Positions 29,659-42,144 are shown, counted from the first letter of the stretch. The stretch: DNA of 64,000 nt from Dipteronia dyeriana (GCA_032871835.1 CM065299.1:44466706-44530705), one strand, 5' to 3'. The notes: generated by a model from the sequence alone, not told the origin. Program-made: numbers and translations.

Positions 29659-30706
29659 ACCACCACCACCACGGCGATGGTGATACTCCAATCCAAACTT
29701 CTTGATGCTTCATTTCTTTTGATATGTCATTAACTTTGAGAAAAAATATTAAAGGGTACACCATCCCTTCTTCAAGTAGTTGTCTCACATACAGTAAAAA
29801 GAAAACTTTTAAATTTATCTGTAGTAGACTAGTAGTATTTCTTTTCTTTTTATTTTGTTTGCTTTTTGGGTTGCTTCGTTTGCCCTATTCTCTGTGGCCT
29901 ACCGTGTCCATGACTAGATGAGCCAATCATTAATTCATACCCTGGAATAGTATTGTAATACAATGTATGTGCACATACTGAAGATGACTACCGGGGTTCA
30001 GCAAGGAAGTGGTGGTGGTTGTAATGACTAATGAGAATACAAAGCTGCTTTGAAAATGATACGGTGTTCAACTAGCCACTTTATGAGCAACAGCAACAGA
30101 GAACTCAATTTTTGCCCATTTTTAATCAAACAATAGTATCAAACATTTCGTATTGACAATCTCCCTTAACAAGTTGAAAAGGGGCAAGTATACAAGTAAA
30201 TGGGCGGATGGATTTCTTAATTTTTTGAAAGCTGTTACCAGAAAGTGTTGAATTCTATTATTTGATTATATGAATGATTAAATGAAAGATTGATGGGTCT
30301 TTTTCAAATCAATTTATCTGTATAATATGGTAACCTGTCATTGTCGATTCAATTTTAGAAAATAACATGTCATGTTTGATACTATTATTTAACATTATAT
30401 ATTGGATTGCTTCATAATGTCTGTGTGTCGATGATTAGGGACCGCGGCTCTTTCTTAATTTATTAAATAAAACAAAATATACATTCAGAGAGAGTTATTA
30501 GCATACTCTACTTGAGCATGAATTTTGAATTTGAAGAAGCAAACATTTAATGTGTTTGATGGATGCAACAGCCAACAAGTAGGTAATTATTAAAAATAAA
30601 AGAAAAAGAAAAAGATTGTCGGCAAAGAGGCCAACAGGGCACGCTCACCCCTTGCCACGTCTGCATGCCTTCCCAAGCCCTTAATTTATTTCCACTTGCT
30701 TCTCTC

Positions 30707-30929
30707 GGAGTCTATTTTTCCTCACCCCTCTTGAGGGTGGATGAGCATTAATCCCCTCTTATATAGATGATATGTGTCCATAGAGAGGGTAATTTTTTTT
30801 AAACTTCGTTATCTTTTTGGATAAATTTACCTCCCTAGACACATATCATCCGTGCACACATATCATCCGTGCGGGAGGGGGGTAATGCTCACCCACCCTT
30901 AAGGGAGTTGAGCAAAAGTGAACTACTCC
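30707..30929. mobile_element. MITE-like inverted-repeat element 1
   Basis: The left arm (GGAGT...CTCACCCCTCTTGAGGGTGGATGAGCATTA...GATGATATGTGTCC) and the right arm pair over roughly 85-95 bases with mismatches. The right arm repeats the CACATATCATCCGTG word twice. There is no coding capacity. The family and TSD are not identified. Confidence 0.7.
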
Positions 30930-31056
30930 TCTTGTTACTAAATTAAATTCTCCTACACTCTCCCCAATCCGTGAAACAATTGAGATCCTTTTATGCTGTG
31001 CCTTTTTAAGGCCTATATGAAAACAATAAATAAAATCTTCCTTTTATATATATAAG

Positions 31057-31217
31057 AAATTTTCAAGTCAGTGCGCACTGATATAAATTCATCAGTATGT
31101 TGGATGTGGACAATTAGATTTTCAAACTTTAACTCAAAGTGTATGCACTCGTTAAAACTTTTCCATAATAAGTGGTCCACATGCAACGCACTGATGTAAG
31201 TTATATCAGTACGCATT
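31057..31217. mobile_element. MITE-like inverted-repeat element 2
   Basis: Terminal arms of about 45 bases: CAGTGCGCACTGATATAAATTCATCAG near 31069-31095 pairs with the reverse of CTGATGTAAGTTATATCAGTACGCA near 31192-31215, followed inwards by GGATGTGGAC pairing with GTCCACATGC. The core is short and non-coding. It looks like a small non-autonomous DNA transposon. Confidence 0.68.
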
Positions 31218-31230
31218 AAGGAGAAAAAGA

Positions 31231-31280
<50 letters not shown>

Positions 31281-32286
31281 TGTTAAATGGAAATTCACTA
31301 TGGATGAGGAATTTCAGTTAGCACCCTCAACCCTCTACTAGATAGGTTGTAGGGTGTAGGTACCTCGTACCTAGGTGAACAAAACAAGATGAGTATGAAT
31401 AGAGAGGAGAAGACGAGTATGCTATGATGTGAATATAAAGTGAGAATACTGTCTTATTGGATATGTAAAGCTGTGATGATACAATAATGGTTGTTCTACC
31501 CTCACAATCTCTCTTTCTATAACTCAATTGGAGATGACGAATTCGTTCGTGTCGATAAGTGACTATTTTTTATGTGACGAAAACTTTTAGCAATGGTGAA
31601 GTCACTGTTTTGATTTCTGGCAATTAGGACTCCAAAAATCAGATGCCTCTCTCCAAAAATCGTATTTATATTATCTGATTCTTCCCAATCAAATCCCTAT
31701 AATTTAGACTAGTTGATTGGCCGTGTTACCGGAAATGATTGGTGTTGATGGAGGATGTTAATTTACACAAGAATTGCTCCCGTTGATTACGTCATATTTC
31801 CATTTGAGTTTAACTACGAATAAAAAACGAATCAATTGACTTGTTTAGTCTCATTATGGCGCTTTAATAGCGAATGGGTCAACTATTTTCCTTCCACGTT
31901 GTTGGGAAGAGAACTCTAGCACTGTATCTTCATGGAGTGGTACGTTGATGTACCGATCTACTCTTGCTAGTGTGGAGCTTGTCTTATCATGCTGTCATCT
32001 TCACTGTGACATTCTTCTTACCTAGCTGGCTGGATGCGTATCTTGGTTGAATCCTGGACTGATATCATGGTATCTGGGTATGAATTAGACATCGTGGTAC
32101 CAATGTACTAGGTGAAAGGTATCGTGGTACCAGTTTCGCTCAATATCTGGCAATAGGTGCAATGTGGTACTGTTCTTCCTAGATCGTGGAGTGAATCCCT
32201 CATGGTACCTAGATACCAGGTTCAATCCTGGTACTAGGTAGGTGGAAAATTCTTTTTTGGTCCCTCGTCAAAAAAGGTTGTTAACA
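31281..32286 (-). repeat. 3' LTR of Gypsy D
   Basis: 1006 bp, starting TGTTAAATGG and ending GGTTGTTAACA. It is related to the solo LTR 59083-60443 (shared GATGACGAATTCG/GTGTCGATAAGTG, TTGATTGGC and GGAAATGATTG blocks) and, less closely, to the LTRs of B and E. Rich in GGTACC-like words. Confidence 0.85.
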
Positions 32287-32633
32287 GAAGTCCCTATTGA
32301 CTTGAACACTGGTTACTGCTTGGGGTTGGAGTTAGAATTCTTAAAACGTTTGGAGAATTCTCCACTATTGGACGGTTACCAGAATCTGGGAGGGGATCCT
32401 TCATTAAATGCTTAGTCCACATGTCAAGCTGGGACAGGCTGTTTATTTAAAAAAATGAAAGATTTTTGGTTCGCACGTTCATCATTATTTTCCTTTCCTA
32501 CTATCTGAATATCTCATCTTCTAGATTACGTTTCCGTTACCGGTAACTGCCTCCTTTCTCTATTTATACTCGTGATCTCTTCACATTCTTCACGCTTCCT
32601 TATTTGTTTCACTAAGAAAAAGAAAAAACCTAG
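32287..32633 (+). promoter_or_regulatory. Leader/promoter region of the Gypsy D antisense ORF
   Basis: Collinear with 33505-33897 of B: both begin GAAGT(A)CCC...TTGACTTGAA, contain TCAGAATCTGGG-like and ATTACG(T/C)TTCCGT blocks, and then a TATA-like box. Here the box is CTATTTATACTCG at 32560-32572. B is inserted after CCTAG at 32633. Confidence 0.6.
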
Positions 32634-33504
32634 TGTTAATCGAAAATTTGCTCTAGTTGAGGAATCTCAACTAACACCCTTAGGACCACAACATCGGTAG
32701 ATCGCGGTCGGGGTAGGTACATTTAGTACCAGGTACACATGTGAAAAATGGGCAAAATGAACAAAGGAATGATGGTGGATTAAGTGATATTCTTTATGGT
32801 GGATTTGTTATGTACAAGCCGTGAATCGTTGAACTGATCTTCCTCTTTTTTAGACTGGATTTTATGTTTTAATACCGTTGACTCTAGATAATTTGCTGTT
32901 TTGAAGATATTTATAAGGGAGATATATTTTTTTCCTTCTTGGACTCTTTGACTCAGTTTGTATGCACATGTAATTTTGATACGTGTTGGAGAATAATTAT
33001 GATTCTGCTCATCGTTTAATGAGGTATTGTACGAAGGCTACTTGGCGGGGTGATGATGAGGTATCTCTAGGTATCAATATGGTAGCGAGGTACCCTGAGG
33101 TATTAACTTGGACGTATGGAGCTTGATTATCCTGATTGTGAGGTACCCCGTAGTACCAGTCCACTAGCGGAGTTTCCTGGGGACCCTTCTATTGAAGTGG
33201 TGCTTGAACGATCTTGCTGTAGCTTTACGATCCTTCTATTTCCTTCTAGACAATTAGGACAGGTACCCTGATGGATATGCGAGATTGTTCTGAGGTGCTC
33301 AGGTCTCAGCTGGGTACTTTATGGAGGAGGTAGGTTCTTACCTTACCTTGATGATGATGTTGAAGGTGTGTCGATCATACTGGATCAAACACTTTCGAGG
33401 TAAGTTGTAGCGTGCTTTAGCAGTTATCGAGAGGTACCCTTTACCGGGTATTTAACTAGGTGGAAGTTTTCTTTTCGGGCCCTTGTCAAATTTGGCTATT
33501 AATA
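32634..33504 (-). repeat. 3' LTR of Gypsy B
   Basis: 871 bp, left end TGTTAATCG. It lacks about 270 bp that the 5' LTR has after GTGATATTCTTT (c. 32800 versus 57600-57880). The right end reads ATTAATA instead of ATTAACA. Confidence 0.9.
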
Positions 33505-33897
33505 GAAGTACCCGTTGACTTGAATACCGGTGATTGATTTAGGGTTGGAGTCAGATTTTCTAGTTTATTTGGGATATTTTCTATTTTTGGGCGGTTATCA
33601 GAATCTGGGTAGAGATCTTTTCGTTAAATGCAGCGGCCACGTGTCGAGCAAGAGGAGATTTCCCGTTTGAAATATGAGAGGTTTCGGCAGTTTATGGGTG
33701 TCGAGGTGAAAATCTCATCTATTCGATTACGCTTCCGTCATTGATTACTGTTCTATTACTCTTATTTAAACCCCTCCCTCTTTCGTCTTCTCCACACTTG
33801 TTAAACTTTTTCAAGCTTTCAAACTTTGAAAAATCCCTAATCTTTTTATATTTTCTTAATCTCTTAATCTTCTTCCAACCGACTTTCTACTGTCACC
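33505..33897 (+). promoter_or_regulatory. Promoter-like leader of the Gypsy B antisense ORF
   Basis: Lies between the 3' LTR and the antisense ORF. It contains a G-box-like GCCACGTGTC at about 33637-33646 and a TATA-like CTTATTTAAACCCC at 33761-33774, then a pyrimidine-rich leader and ACCATGTC at the start codon 33898. The same order is present in D. Promoter activity is inferred. Confidence 0.55.
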
Positions 33898-36500
33898 ATG
33901 TCTCATTCTGACCACGACAACGTAGACCGTCTCATGGAAGGTGACTTTTCGACTCTTGCTCATGTGAAAAGAGCTTGGGAAGAGGATATCGGTGAGAGTG
34001 ATGTCCCTCAAATACCGTACCATTGCTTTAATCGGAACCTCATCATTGGGTCCGGTTTTTTGAACAACCTAGATGCTCTGCTTGAGAAAATCGAAGAAAA
34101 TTCTGAAGAGGAATCAGGTTAGGTCGAAGTTACGGGAGGTCGAGTAGTGGCAGCCAGTGTCGCAACAGGATGTGTACTTGCCCTCCCGTTTGATTTTAGG
34201 ATCATCCCCGAGTCAACCACTACAGTCGAGTCCATTAATTGTATAGGGAAAGATTTGGGATTTTTGATAGCATTATCATCACTGTCCCCTATAGGAACTA
34301 CAACGTGTTCACCCCTCCATCCGGCGTTCTTCCTATCCATCTCACCACTTTTTAAAGTGGGGTTAGGATTCCTCTCCATCCCTCTCTCTGTAAGGGCCTT
34401 CACGCCCTACAACTCGCCCCTCTTCAATTGACACACGGGTTCTGGAGGCACTTGGTGGGTTTTCTTATGTTATGAAAGGAGCAATGTGAGAAGGATGGTG
34501 TTGATAGAGAACTAGGACCAGACGAGTTGGGGTTACATTTCCTTCCTTTGGTCTGAAGAGACAATTTTATCTCGAGCAAGAAACAACCTAAATTTCATAA
34601 TCCCCGATGCCACCAAGAAAGATAATCCATGGAAGGAAGAATGGGTTGGGATAAGTGGAGAATGGGGGAGCTCGGTCTTCATTGGGGGCACTGAATACCA
34701 GGTTCCCACCAGGTTCAGCGGTAAGGTAACCTGGGGGAAAGTTTCCCTTGCCGTTGAATCTAGTGTAATTTTAGAGGCGATTGTTGAGTGGAACTTCATC
34801 AATTTGAAATGTCTTACCTCGGATGCTTACAATCTTAGCCGAGTGAATCGGTATCTGCGTATCTCCGTTGCTTCCCCAAGTATGTTGGATCTTTCTGCTT
34901 CTATTGACTTGGATTTCCTGCTTCCCACTTATTTACTCTAATTCTCTGTTATTTGTGCAGTTTAAGTTGTTCCAGTACAAGCTCAGTGGGAGTCTGGTCC
35001 GCTTGATGGCCAAATCCTTTCAAGATCTACTTTTTCATTTGGTTCCGCTACTGCTCAAACTGTTCGATCTCCTTCACCTCCTATCACAGCGAGGGGTGGT
35101 GGACGCATAACCGTTGGGATTCCTAGGGCACCTATCACCTCTAGACACAAGTCTCAGATGGATGTATTCACATCCCGGTTGACCAGGGTGAGAGGTCACG
35201 GTTTTGCTGCTTCTGCTTCTACTACTGTTGCTACTTCTTCTACTGCTACTACTAGCTCCACTACTGTCGCCTCTACTTCTACTGTTGATGCTACCATTCC
35301 ACTCTCTCTCTCTACCTGCTTTAGTACCTCCCCGGGCAGTGGGGGGTCTTGAGACCTCTGATGCCACCACATCGACTACTTCTCGAGAGCGTACCAGACC
35401 CCGACCTAAAATTATTGGTCAGGACAAGGTCTTGGACCGGTTCATCATCTTCTGTCCTGGTAGGGGTTTAGCTCCAATGACCTCTCTGCCTTCTGAGGTT
35501 CTACTCACCAAGGGTTCTGCCCTTATTGCTGAAGTAAATGGTGAATCACATCACATTTCATTATCATTATGGTATTTACATAATTGGTACTTAGGTGTTG
35601 GTAACTTGGTTGTTGTTATTTGTAGACTTTTAAGTATAATATTGTTGCCATTCATCAGATGAATTCATTGAGAAGTCATGATGAAAAGGCTAAGATAGAT
35701 GCATGCATTGAACCTCAACCTGAACATGATCGATAAGACGTTGGAGGATACTCGATGTGACCCAGAGAGGTTGAAACGTGCTCTTGTTCAAGAAACCCTC
35801 TAGGTCGGAGTTGCAAGCTATGGAGAGGAACTCCTGGAGGAAGAAAGCCAGAGAGCAGGTGGAGGGGAATCAAACTCTGTGCACTTAGGTGGCTAGTTTG
35901 GAGGTGAAAGTTGACTCATTCTTTAGCGATGGTTATTTTTTTACTGCATTCCACATAGCCCAAGCGTTATCTTCTCTCTTTGACCTATCAATCACCGTGG
36001 ACTAGGACTGGGAGGAAATCCTGGAAGGGGTAAAGAAACTGTCTACCCCAACTGGTGACGGGGTAGGGCCCTCTAGAACTGTTGGTACTGATGAAGGCAT
36101 GAACGATGGTGGTCAGCATCCTGGGATTGCAGAGGTCTTGCCTACTTCTAGGGACGTAGAAGAAGACCTGTCTGTTGCTCAAGAAGCTGTGGAAGACCAG
36201 CTTGCCTATAAGGAGGTGGTGGAAAGCCAAACTGGTCCAACTCGAGCGAAATGAGTAGTTGAGGCTAGACCAACAGAGGAGCAGGTTAGGGCGGGGGTCA
36301 CCGCGGCTCCCCAAACTGAGCCCACCCCTCTCGAGATCCAGGCTGAGGTTGCCCAAGTGGTAATTGAAGAGCAAGCAGGTGGGCACATTGCGTTGGAGCT
36401 GCGGGAGAGGGACATTAGGAGGATTCTGGTGCATGACTTTACTATTGGATGCTTGTTTCTGTTGCCTAGAAAAGGGGGTGGGCACCCTGTTAGGTCATGA
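33898..36500 (+). pseudogene. Gypsy B antisense ORF (gypsy-type transposon ORF, intron-containing)
   Basis: Gene on the strand opposite to gag-pol, product of unknown role. The ATG at 33898 opens 74 acidic codons. After frame breaks a domain follows (VLPIH...SGVRIPLHPSL near 34330-34390, LQLAPLQL near 34410-34433, then WGKVSLAVES and NRYLRISVASP to 34879). It resembles the plant 'putative gypsy type transposon' family (Pfam PF04195, from memory). Candidate introns are 34880-34960 (phase 1, GTATGT...TGCAG) and 35534-35625 (phase 0, GTAAAT...TGTAG). Between them is a Ser/Thr-rich tract (about 35210-35330). The end near 36500 (TCATGA) matches D. Stops, including TAA just after intron 1, make it a pseudogene. 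Confidence 0.78.
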
Positions 36501-37740
36501 CTAGTTGCTCATCATTCACCTTTTTTTTTAGGATATAGCCAGGAATTTAGGATGGGCTTTCTGCTCGCTTTGCTGTTACCCAATGAGGGGATGGGCTCCT
36601 TGAATTCTATGAATGAAAACTTCTTCCTTTATCTTATTTGTATCTAAATATTTTCTTGGTTGAATACGCTTTTCCTTGTCTTTGAACTTGATTTGAAAGC
36701 CAATCCCCTATGTATACTTGACTTAACCAAAAATCGGGTAATACTAACAATTCTGCTAAGTGTAAGAGATCAACATAGGCTGAGTGATTGGCACCCATTT
36801 TAGGTACTTAGTCCAGATTTTGGTCCTACAACCCCTAGATAAGAGGCTTTCCTCTTTCTTTGGTTTCCCAATCTTTTGAGGACGTCGCATTTGTAGCTCG
36901 GATTGCTCTAGTAACAAGACTTTTGGTGAAAGTACATATAGCAAATGTTTGGGTATCAGGAACCTTCTGTTTGACGCAGTACCTTAGTACTTAGATAATG
37001 ACTTGTCTAAAGCGCTCACTGCCACTACACCAAGTCCTTAATGTATGCCTAGTTCAAATGGACCATGACAATACAAAACTGCTTGAAAATAAGTGAGGTG
37101 ATAAGCCAAAGTAAACAAAGGAGCGGTACCAGGTTATCATGGTACCTAGTCGAGATGGTCCTCATGGGACCCTCTATTACAAATATTTTCCCTTCTGGGG
37201 GAATCGAGGTACCAAGTATCCCTAATTTTGGGAATTTTGGTACTTAGGAGAAATACCTGGTCGAACTAATTTGGGTACCCTTCATCCCTGTACAAGGGAG
37301 GTACCTTACCATGTCGAACTCGATCTAGCAAGCAGCTATGCACTTACGCCTAGATCCTTCTTAGGGGTGATAGCGCGACCAAGGCATCAGGGGTTATAGT
37401 TGGTACTCCTTGTCTTGTGATCTGGTTGGCAACTATGCTCTTACGCTCAAATACCTCTTAGGTGGGGGGTGGTACCCGGCCAAGGCATCAGGAATGCTAT
37501 TTAGCTATCATGGTCTCGAGGTCAGGCTGGTAACTATGCTCATACACTTAAACCCTTCTTGTCAGGGGTGGTACCCAACCAAGGTATCAGGAATGCTATC
37601 TGGCTATCCTTGGTTCATTGTGATCGTAGCAAAATTCCTCTTGGCGAAAAAGAAAACACAACTGGAGATGGAGAAACTAACTGGAGATTTTATTGATAAT
37701 CAAACTAAGAGTACATAAATGTTCTAAGACTACTAATGCT
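36501..37740. other. Gypsy B spacer between convergent antisense ORF and pol
   Basis: No gene seen. Contains about 100-bp tandem repeats (37331-37620) and several GGTACC words near 37125-37275. It corresponds to the hypervariable 3' untranslated region of Tat/Ogre elements. Confidence 0.7.
37331..37620. repeat. About 100-bp tandem repeat, three diverged copies
   Basis: Copies start at 37331, 37428 and 37529 (97, 101 and about 92 bp). Shared words are CTATGC(T/A)C, TTACGC, CC(A/G)AGGCATCAGG and GCTATC. Located 3' of pol in B. Confidence 0.85.
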
Positions 37741-38611
37741 GATATCAGGGTGGTACCGATCCACTTGGAGTCCCTTGCCTATGAGTAGAACATCTTCAAA
37801 TGATCAGCGTTCCATGTATGGTCGATGGCCATTTATCCTTGCCTTCGAGCTTGTAAGCCCGATTTCAGACAACTACCTTTATCAGGTAAGTGCCTTCCCA
37901 TTTTGGTCATATAACCCTTTTTGATTTGACTCTGGTGTTCTTAGTCACCTTCCGAAGTACTAAGTCCCCTTCATTGAAACTCTGGGTCTTTACCTTTTAG
38001 TTAAAGTATCTCACAATCCAACTTTGGTAAACTGCTACTCTTTCTACCACTCTGTCTTGTTTTTTGTCCAGGAGGTCCAGTTTGGCCTTGAGCTTGGCCT
38101 CATTATTTTCTGGCTCGAAGTGCTAGAATTGGAATGAGGTCAGTTTGTGCTTAATAGGTATGACCGCCTCTACTCAAAATGCTAAAGAGTAGGGTATTTC
38201 CCCGGCCGCCGTTCTTTTGGTGGTCTGGTAGGCCCAAAGTACCTCAGGCAGCTCTTTTACCCACTTGCCCTTTTTTTGCTGGAGTTTCTTCTTCAAGAGC
38301 TTCTTAATTTTCTTATTGGTAGCCTCCACCAGGCCATTGGTTTGGCAGTGGGCTACTGAGGAAAAACAGAGGTCAATTCCTAAGTCTTCATAAAAGTCCC
38401 TGAATCGAGTATTACCAAACTGCTTACCGAGGTCGGTAATGATGATGATCGAGGTAAAGAACCTGCACACCACGTTGGTCTTGATAAACCCGGTGGTGTT
38501 CACTTTCGTGATCTGGGATAGTTGTCCTGGTTCCACCCACCGAGTGAAGTAGTCAATCATAACAATAACGTGTTTAACTTGACCAGGAGCGGTAGGGAGG
38601 GGCCTGATCAA
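37741..38611 (-). pseudogene. Gypsy B integrase
   Basis: Integrase core on the minus strand: VMIDYFTRWVEP (first Asp), IIITDLGKQFGN (second Asp; DLGKQF for the usual DNGTQF) and TNGLVEATNKKIKKLLKKKLQ (Glu), so the DDE residues are kept. KGKWVKELPEVLWAYQTTKRTAAGE-type sequence follows, and the open part ends at 38174. The C-terminal domain continues to about 37740 with stops. Confidence 0.9.
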
Positions 38612-40719
38612 ATCAACTCCCAGTTAGCGAAGGGGTATGGTGAGCTGATTAAAGATAGGTGTTCTGGAGGTAGATAGTTCAGGTTTGAGGTCCTTTGGTA
38701 AGGGCTACATAACTATACAAATGTTCTTGAATCCTGGTGTATGGTTGGCTAATAGTAACCAATGCGGAGCACTTGAGATGCCAATGCTTCTCCTCCTATA
38801 TGGCACCCGCATTCACCTGAGTGGACTTATTTCGGTGCTCAACAGGCATCGTCCAGGTTCAAGCATCAGAGTAGGGGGAGGGACTTTCCCCTATAATAGA
38901 GGTACCCGTCTTTATCAGGCAGTATAGAACTGAAGTCCTCATGAGCTTCCGAGCTTACTCTGAATCTTCTAGAAGCTTTCTTTTCTAGAGATAGACAACT
39001 ATTGAGTCCATCCATTTGGGGAGGCGATCAACTAGGATGACCTCTTTGCCTGGTGTTAAGCTGAATTGAGAGATAACCTGGATGTGTACTCATTTAGATA
39101 GAGTTTTCCCCCAGTTGGCAGCTATCTTGGCGAGGGTATCTGCTCGATGATTTTCCTGATGAGGGATCTGTTCAATCTTGAACCCTCTAAATCGGGCTTT
39201 AAATTGCCAGACCAACCTGAGGCAAGCTATCATGTTTTCACCTTATGCCTGGTACAAACCAATGACCTGGTTAATGACGAGTTGAGAGTCGCTCTTGACA
39301 TGTAGGTAGTCGGCCTCGAGCTCGATGACTATCGGACTTTATGCTCCGCTTCATTGTTTGTAGCCTTGAACTCAAACCTGAAACTGTGGTAGCATTCTGC
39401 TTTTCCTGGGTCTGTCAAGACTGTGCCAGTACCTCCCCTTGCTTGTCTAGATGCTCCATAAGTGTAGAGGATCCAAGGATTGCAGTCGGCTGGCCAGTTA
39501 TCAATTTTTGAATCCTTATGGGTAACCGTTTCAAACTCTGTTGAAGTATCAAGATTGGGAAGAGCTGAGAATTTAGCCACGAAATCTGCTAGCGCCTAGG
39601 CATTGATGGTCATTCTTGTCTTGTATTTTATGTCAAACTGGGTGAGATTAAGGGCCTAAAGAACTAACCTTCCTGATACATCTGGTCTCTGTAAAAACTG
39701 TCGGAGCGGTTGGTTTTTCACAACAGCGACCGCATGAGCTTAAAAGTAAGGGCTAAACTTTCTTTTCAAGGTCACCAAAGCAAAGACGAGCTTCTCTAGG
39801 AGGACGTAATTCATTTCGAGCTTGACTAAGGCATGGCTCATGTAGTAAATCGGCCGCTGAACCCTGTCTCCACACTTTTTGACCAAAGCCCCATTGACCG
39901 CCGTTTCGGACACAGCTAGGTAAATTTGTAGTTCCTCTTCAAGAACTGGCTTGAAAAGCAACAGAGGGCTGGCTAGATATTTCTTTAGAGTTTGGAAAGC
40001 CTGCTCGCTGTCCTTGTCCCACTTCATATTCCTTCCCTATTTGATCACCTTGAAAAAGGGAAATCACTTGTCAGTCGACTGTGAGATGAAACGATTGCCT
40101 GCTGCCACTCGACCAATTAATACATGTACTTGTTTGAGTGAGGTAGGAGATTTTAGGTCCAATATAGCTCGGATCCTCTCCGATTTGGCCTTTATACCTC
40201 TCTCGTGAACCATAAACTCAAGGATTGTTCCCGTGGTTATCTCGAATGCACATTTGGCGGGGTTCAACCGCGTTTGGTTCTTTCTTACAATCTAGAAGGT
40301 TCAGTGAAGATTATCCTGATGCTCCTCCACTACCTGGGATTTAGTGATCATGTAATCGATGTACATCTCCATAGCCCTTCCTATTTCTAGCTTGAACAAC
40401 CGATTAACCAGACGCTAATATGTAGCACCTAGATTTTTGAGGCCGAATAACATCACCTTGTAGCAGTAGAGACCCTGCCGGGTGATGAAACTTGTCTTAT
40501 CCTGGTCAGCGTAGTGCATAATGATCTGATTATACCCCGAAAAAGCATTCATAAAGCTTAAGAGCTTGTTTCCTACAGTAGAGTCCACTAGTTGTTCGAT
40601 TTTGGGCAGAGAAAAATGGCCTTTTGAACAGGCACGGTTGAGATCTGTGTAGTCAACGCATATGTGCCACTTCCCGTTTGCCTTTGTGACCATGACAACA
40701 TTCACGATCCAATCGTGAT
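38612..40719 (-). pseudogene. Gypsy B RT (C-terminal part) and RNase H
   Basis: Minus-strand RT from the C insertion point: VVMVTKANGKWHICVDYTDLN (about 40640-40705), FMNAFSGYNQI, then MEMYIDYMITKS at about 40340-40375. There the catalytic YVDD-type box reads YIDY, so one aspartate is lost. FEITTGTILEFMVHERGI, an RNase H region (SPLLLFKPVLEEELQIYLAVSETAVNGALV, 39740-40027) and the Tat-type second RNase H (WILYTYGASRQARGGTGTVL, 39329-39580; Gly-Ala in place of the usual Asp-Gly) follow. Many stops. Confidence 0.88.
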
Positions 40720-41566
40720 TGTTGACATCGGTTTCTCGATGGATGAGAAAGTCAACAACATTGGATTTTGTTATGACCTGTCAAAAGAGAAAAAAAAAGA
40801 GAATGTACTATAAGCAATAATGACACGAGTTTACATGGTAAGACTCCGGTGATCGGAGAAAAGTCCACGAGTGGTTGACTGAGCAACCGAGCCAAATCCA
40901 CTGTTTAATTATAATGAATTACTCCACTCGATCTCTCTTGCCTCTCTCTTGAGTCGGTCTCTATGTTTTTTCTATATCTCTTTTATAATGAGATTATGGG
41001 TCTATTTATATGTGTATAGAACCCTAATCCTTGTTGTACAAGTAAGAAAAAGAATTTGTATTTAATTATGACTGGTTGCTTGTTGGAGTCGTCTTTATAT
41101 TCTTTTCCTATTTCGGAGATCTTTTGAGTTGAATCTGAATCCTCGTGGGACTTTAATTACACAATCTGATTTAAGATTTATTTTCCTAATCGACATGCAA
41201 TCTTCTAGAATAATAGAGTCGTTGCCTGATTTGAACTTGCTTCCTATTTGGTACATTATCCGTCTTGAAGCCTTCTAAACCTGTTCCACCTTTTGATACA
41301 GGTGCATATTGGTGTCATCATCGATTTCTTCTAAGGCCTCTTTATTTGCCTGGATCACGTATTTGAACTTCTTTGCTCGGGTTTCTATGTTATCCCGAGT
41401 GGTACTGAATGTGCCGAGTACCAGTACTCGGACTTATTCGGGTTCTTATTCGTTGATGTCTTAGATGGTCTTCTAGATGCCAGCAAGGATACCCGTACGA
41501 CAATTTTCGTTAGGGATTGCCTTATCTGTCGGTGACGTATATATTTGATAAAATTTACATATAACA
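40720..41566 (-). repeat. 3' LTR of Gypsy C
   Basis: 847 bp, TGTTGACATCGG... to ...ACATATAACA. Closely matches 53667-54506 throughout. Confidence 0.96.
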
Positions 41567-42144
41567 ATACCCCCTTAAAATATTTTTGCCGAGTAGGATT
41601 TTGTTCTTGGCAAAAGTATTTTAATCGACCTTCTGACCATATATGCCTCATTAATACAAGAATAAAAATCCTTAAACAACGCTTCACATTAATGACGTGT
41701 TTTAATGGTTATCACGCACTTGCAATTTGTCCCTTCACGCGAAATCCCAGTGATTATGTCGTTTTGAAATTCTAACGGCTTGGTCAGTTCTTTCCATGAC
41801 ATGTGTTCTTTAACCGCTCGGTTTCTTTGGTAGCATTTATAAGACGCGACTTGTGGATTATCCGATACACCGCCTATGTCATCAAATCCTTCTTTTGATT
41901 TTTCCCGCTTTTTGAGACCCTATGGTTTCGTGTTTTCGACCTTTTAAATAGTCTATTTAAACTGAAAAGAGACTGTTCCTGTTCATTTTTCATAGATAGA
42001 AGCAAATAACCCTGGTTTTCTGGCGCACGGATTCATCAGGATTCTTCATCGAAGCTTTTCCTGGATTTTTCATCGAAGCTTTTCCTAGATTTTTCATCGA
42101 AGCTTTTCCTGGTTTCTTCGCATCTGCTTTAAAGGTCACTTTAG
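41567..42144 (+). promoter_or_regulatory. Promoter-like leader of the Gypsy C antisense ORF
   Basis: Between the 3' LTR and the antisense ATG. A TATA-like CTATTTAAACTG lies at 41953-41964, about 190 bases before the ATG. A tandem repeat of a 24-base unit (about GGATTTTTCATCGAAGCTTT-TCCT) occupies 42039-42110, three copies. Promoter activity is inferred from position and from the like-placed boxes in B and D. Confidence 0.55.
42039..42110 (+). repeat. 24-bp tandem repeat, three copies
   Basis: Units 42039-42062, 42063-42086 and 42087-42110, each containing TTCATCGAAGCTTTTCCT. A partial fourth follows. It lies in the 5' leader of the antisense ORF. Confidence 0.93.

Larger units (their letters stand above)
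29659..31280. other. Intergenic region downstream of CPN60
   Basis: 3' UTR of the chaperonin gene (end not determined) and AT-rich DNA without genes. It contains two MITE-like inverted repeats (30707-30929 and 31057-31217) and an (AT)n tract at about 31234-31276 that abuts the LTR of element D. Confidence 0.7.

Noticed and set aside
34119..35370. Minus-strand ORFs opposite the B antisense gene (34119-34403, 34533-34802, 35074-35370)
   Set aside because: They mirror plus-strand coding sequence with Ser/Thr-rich codons and show no domain of their own.
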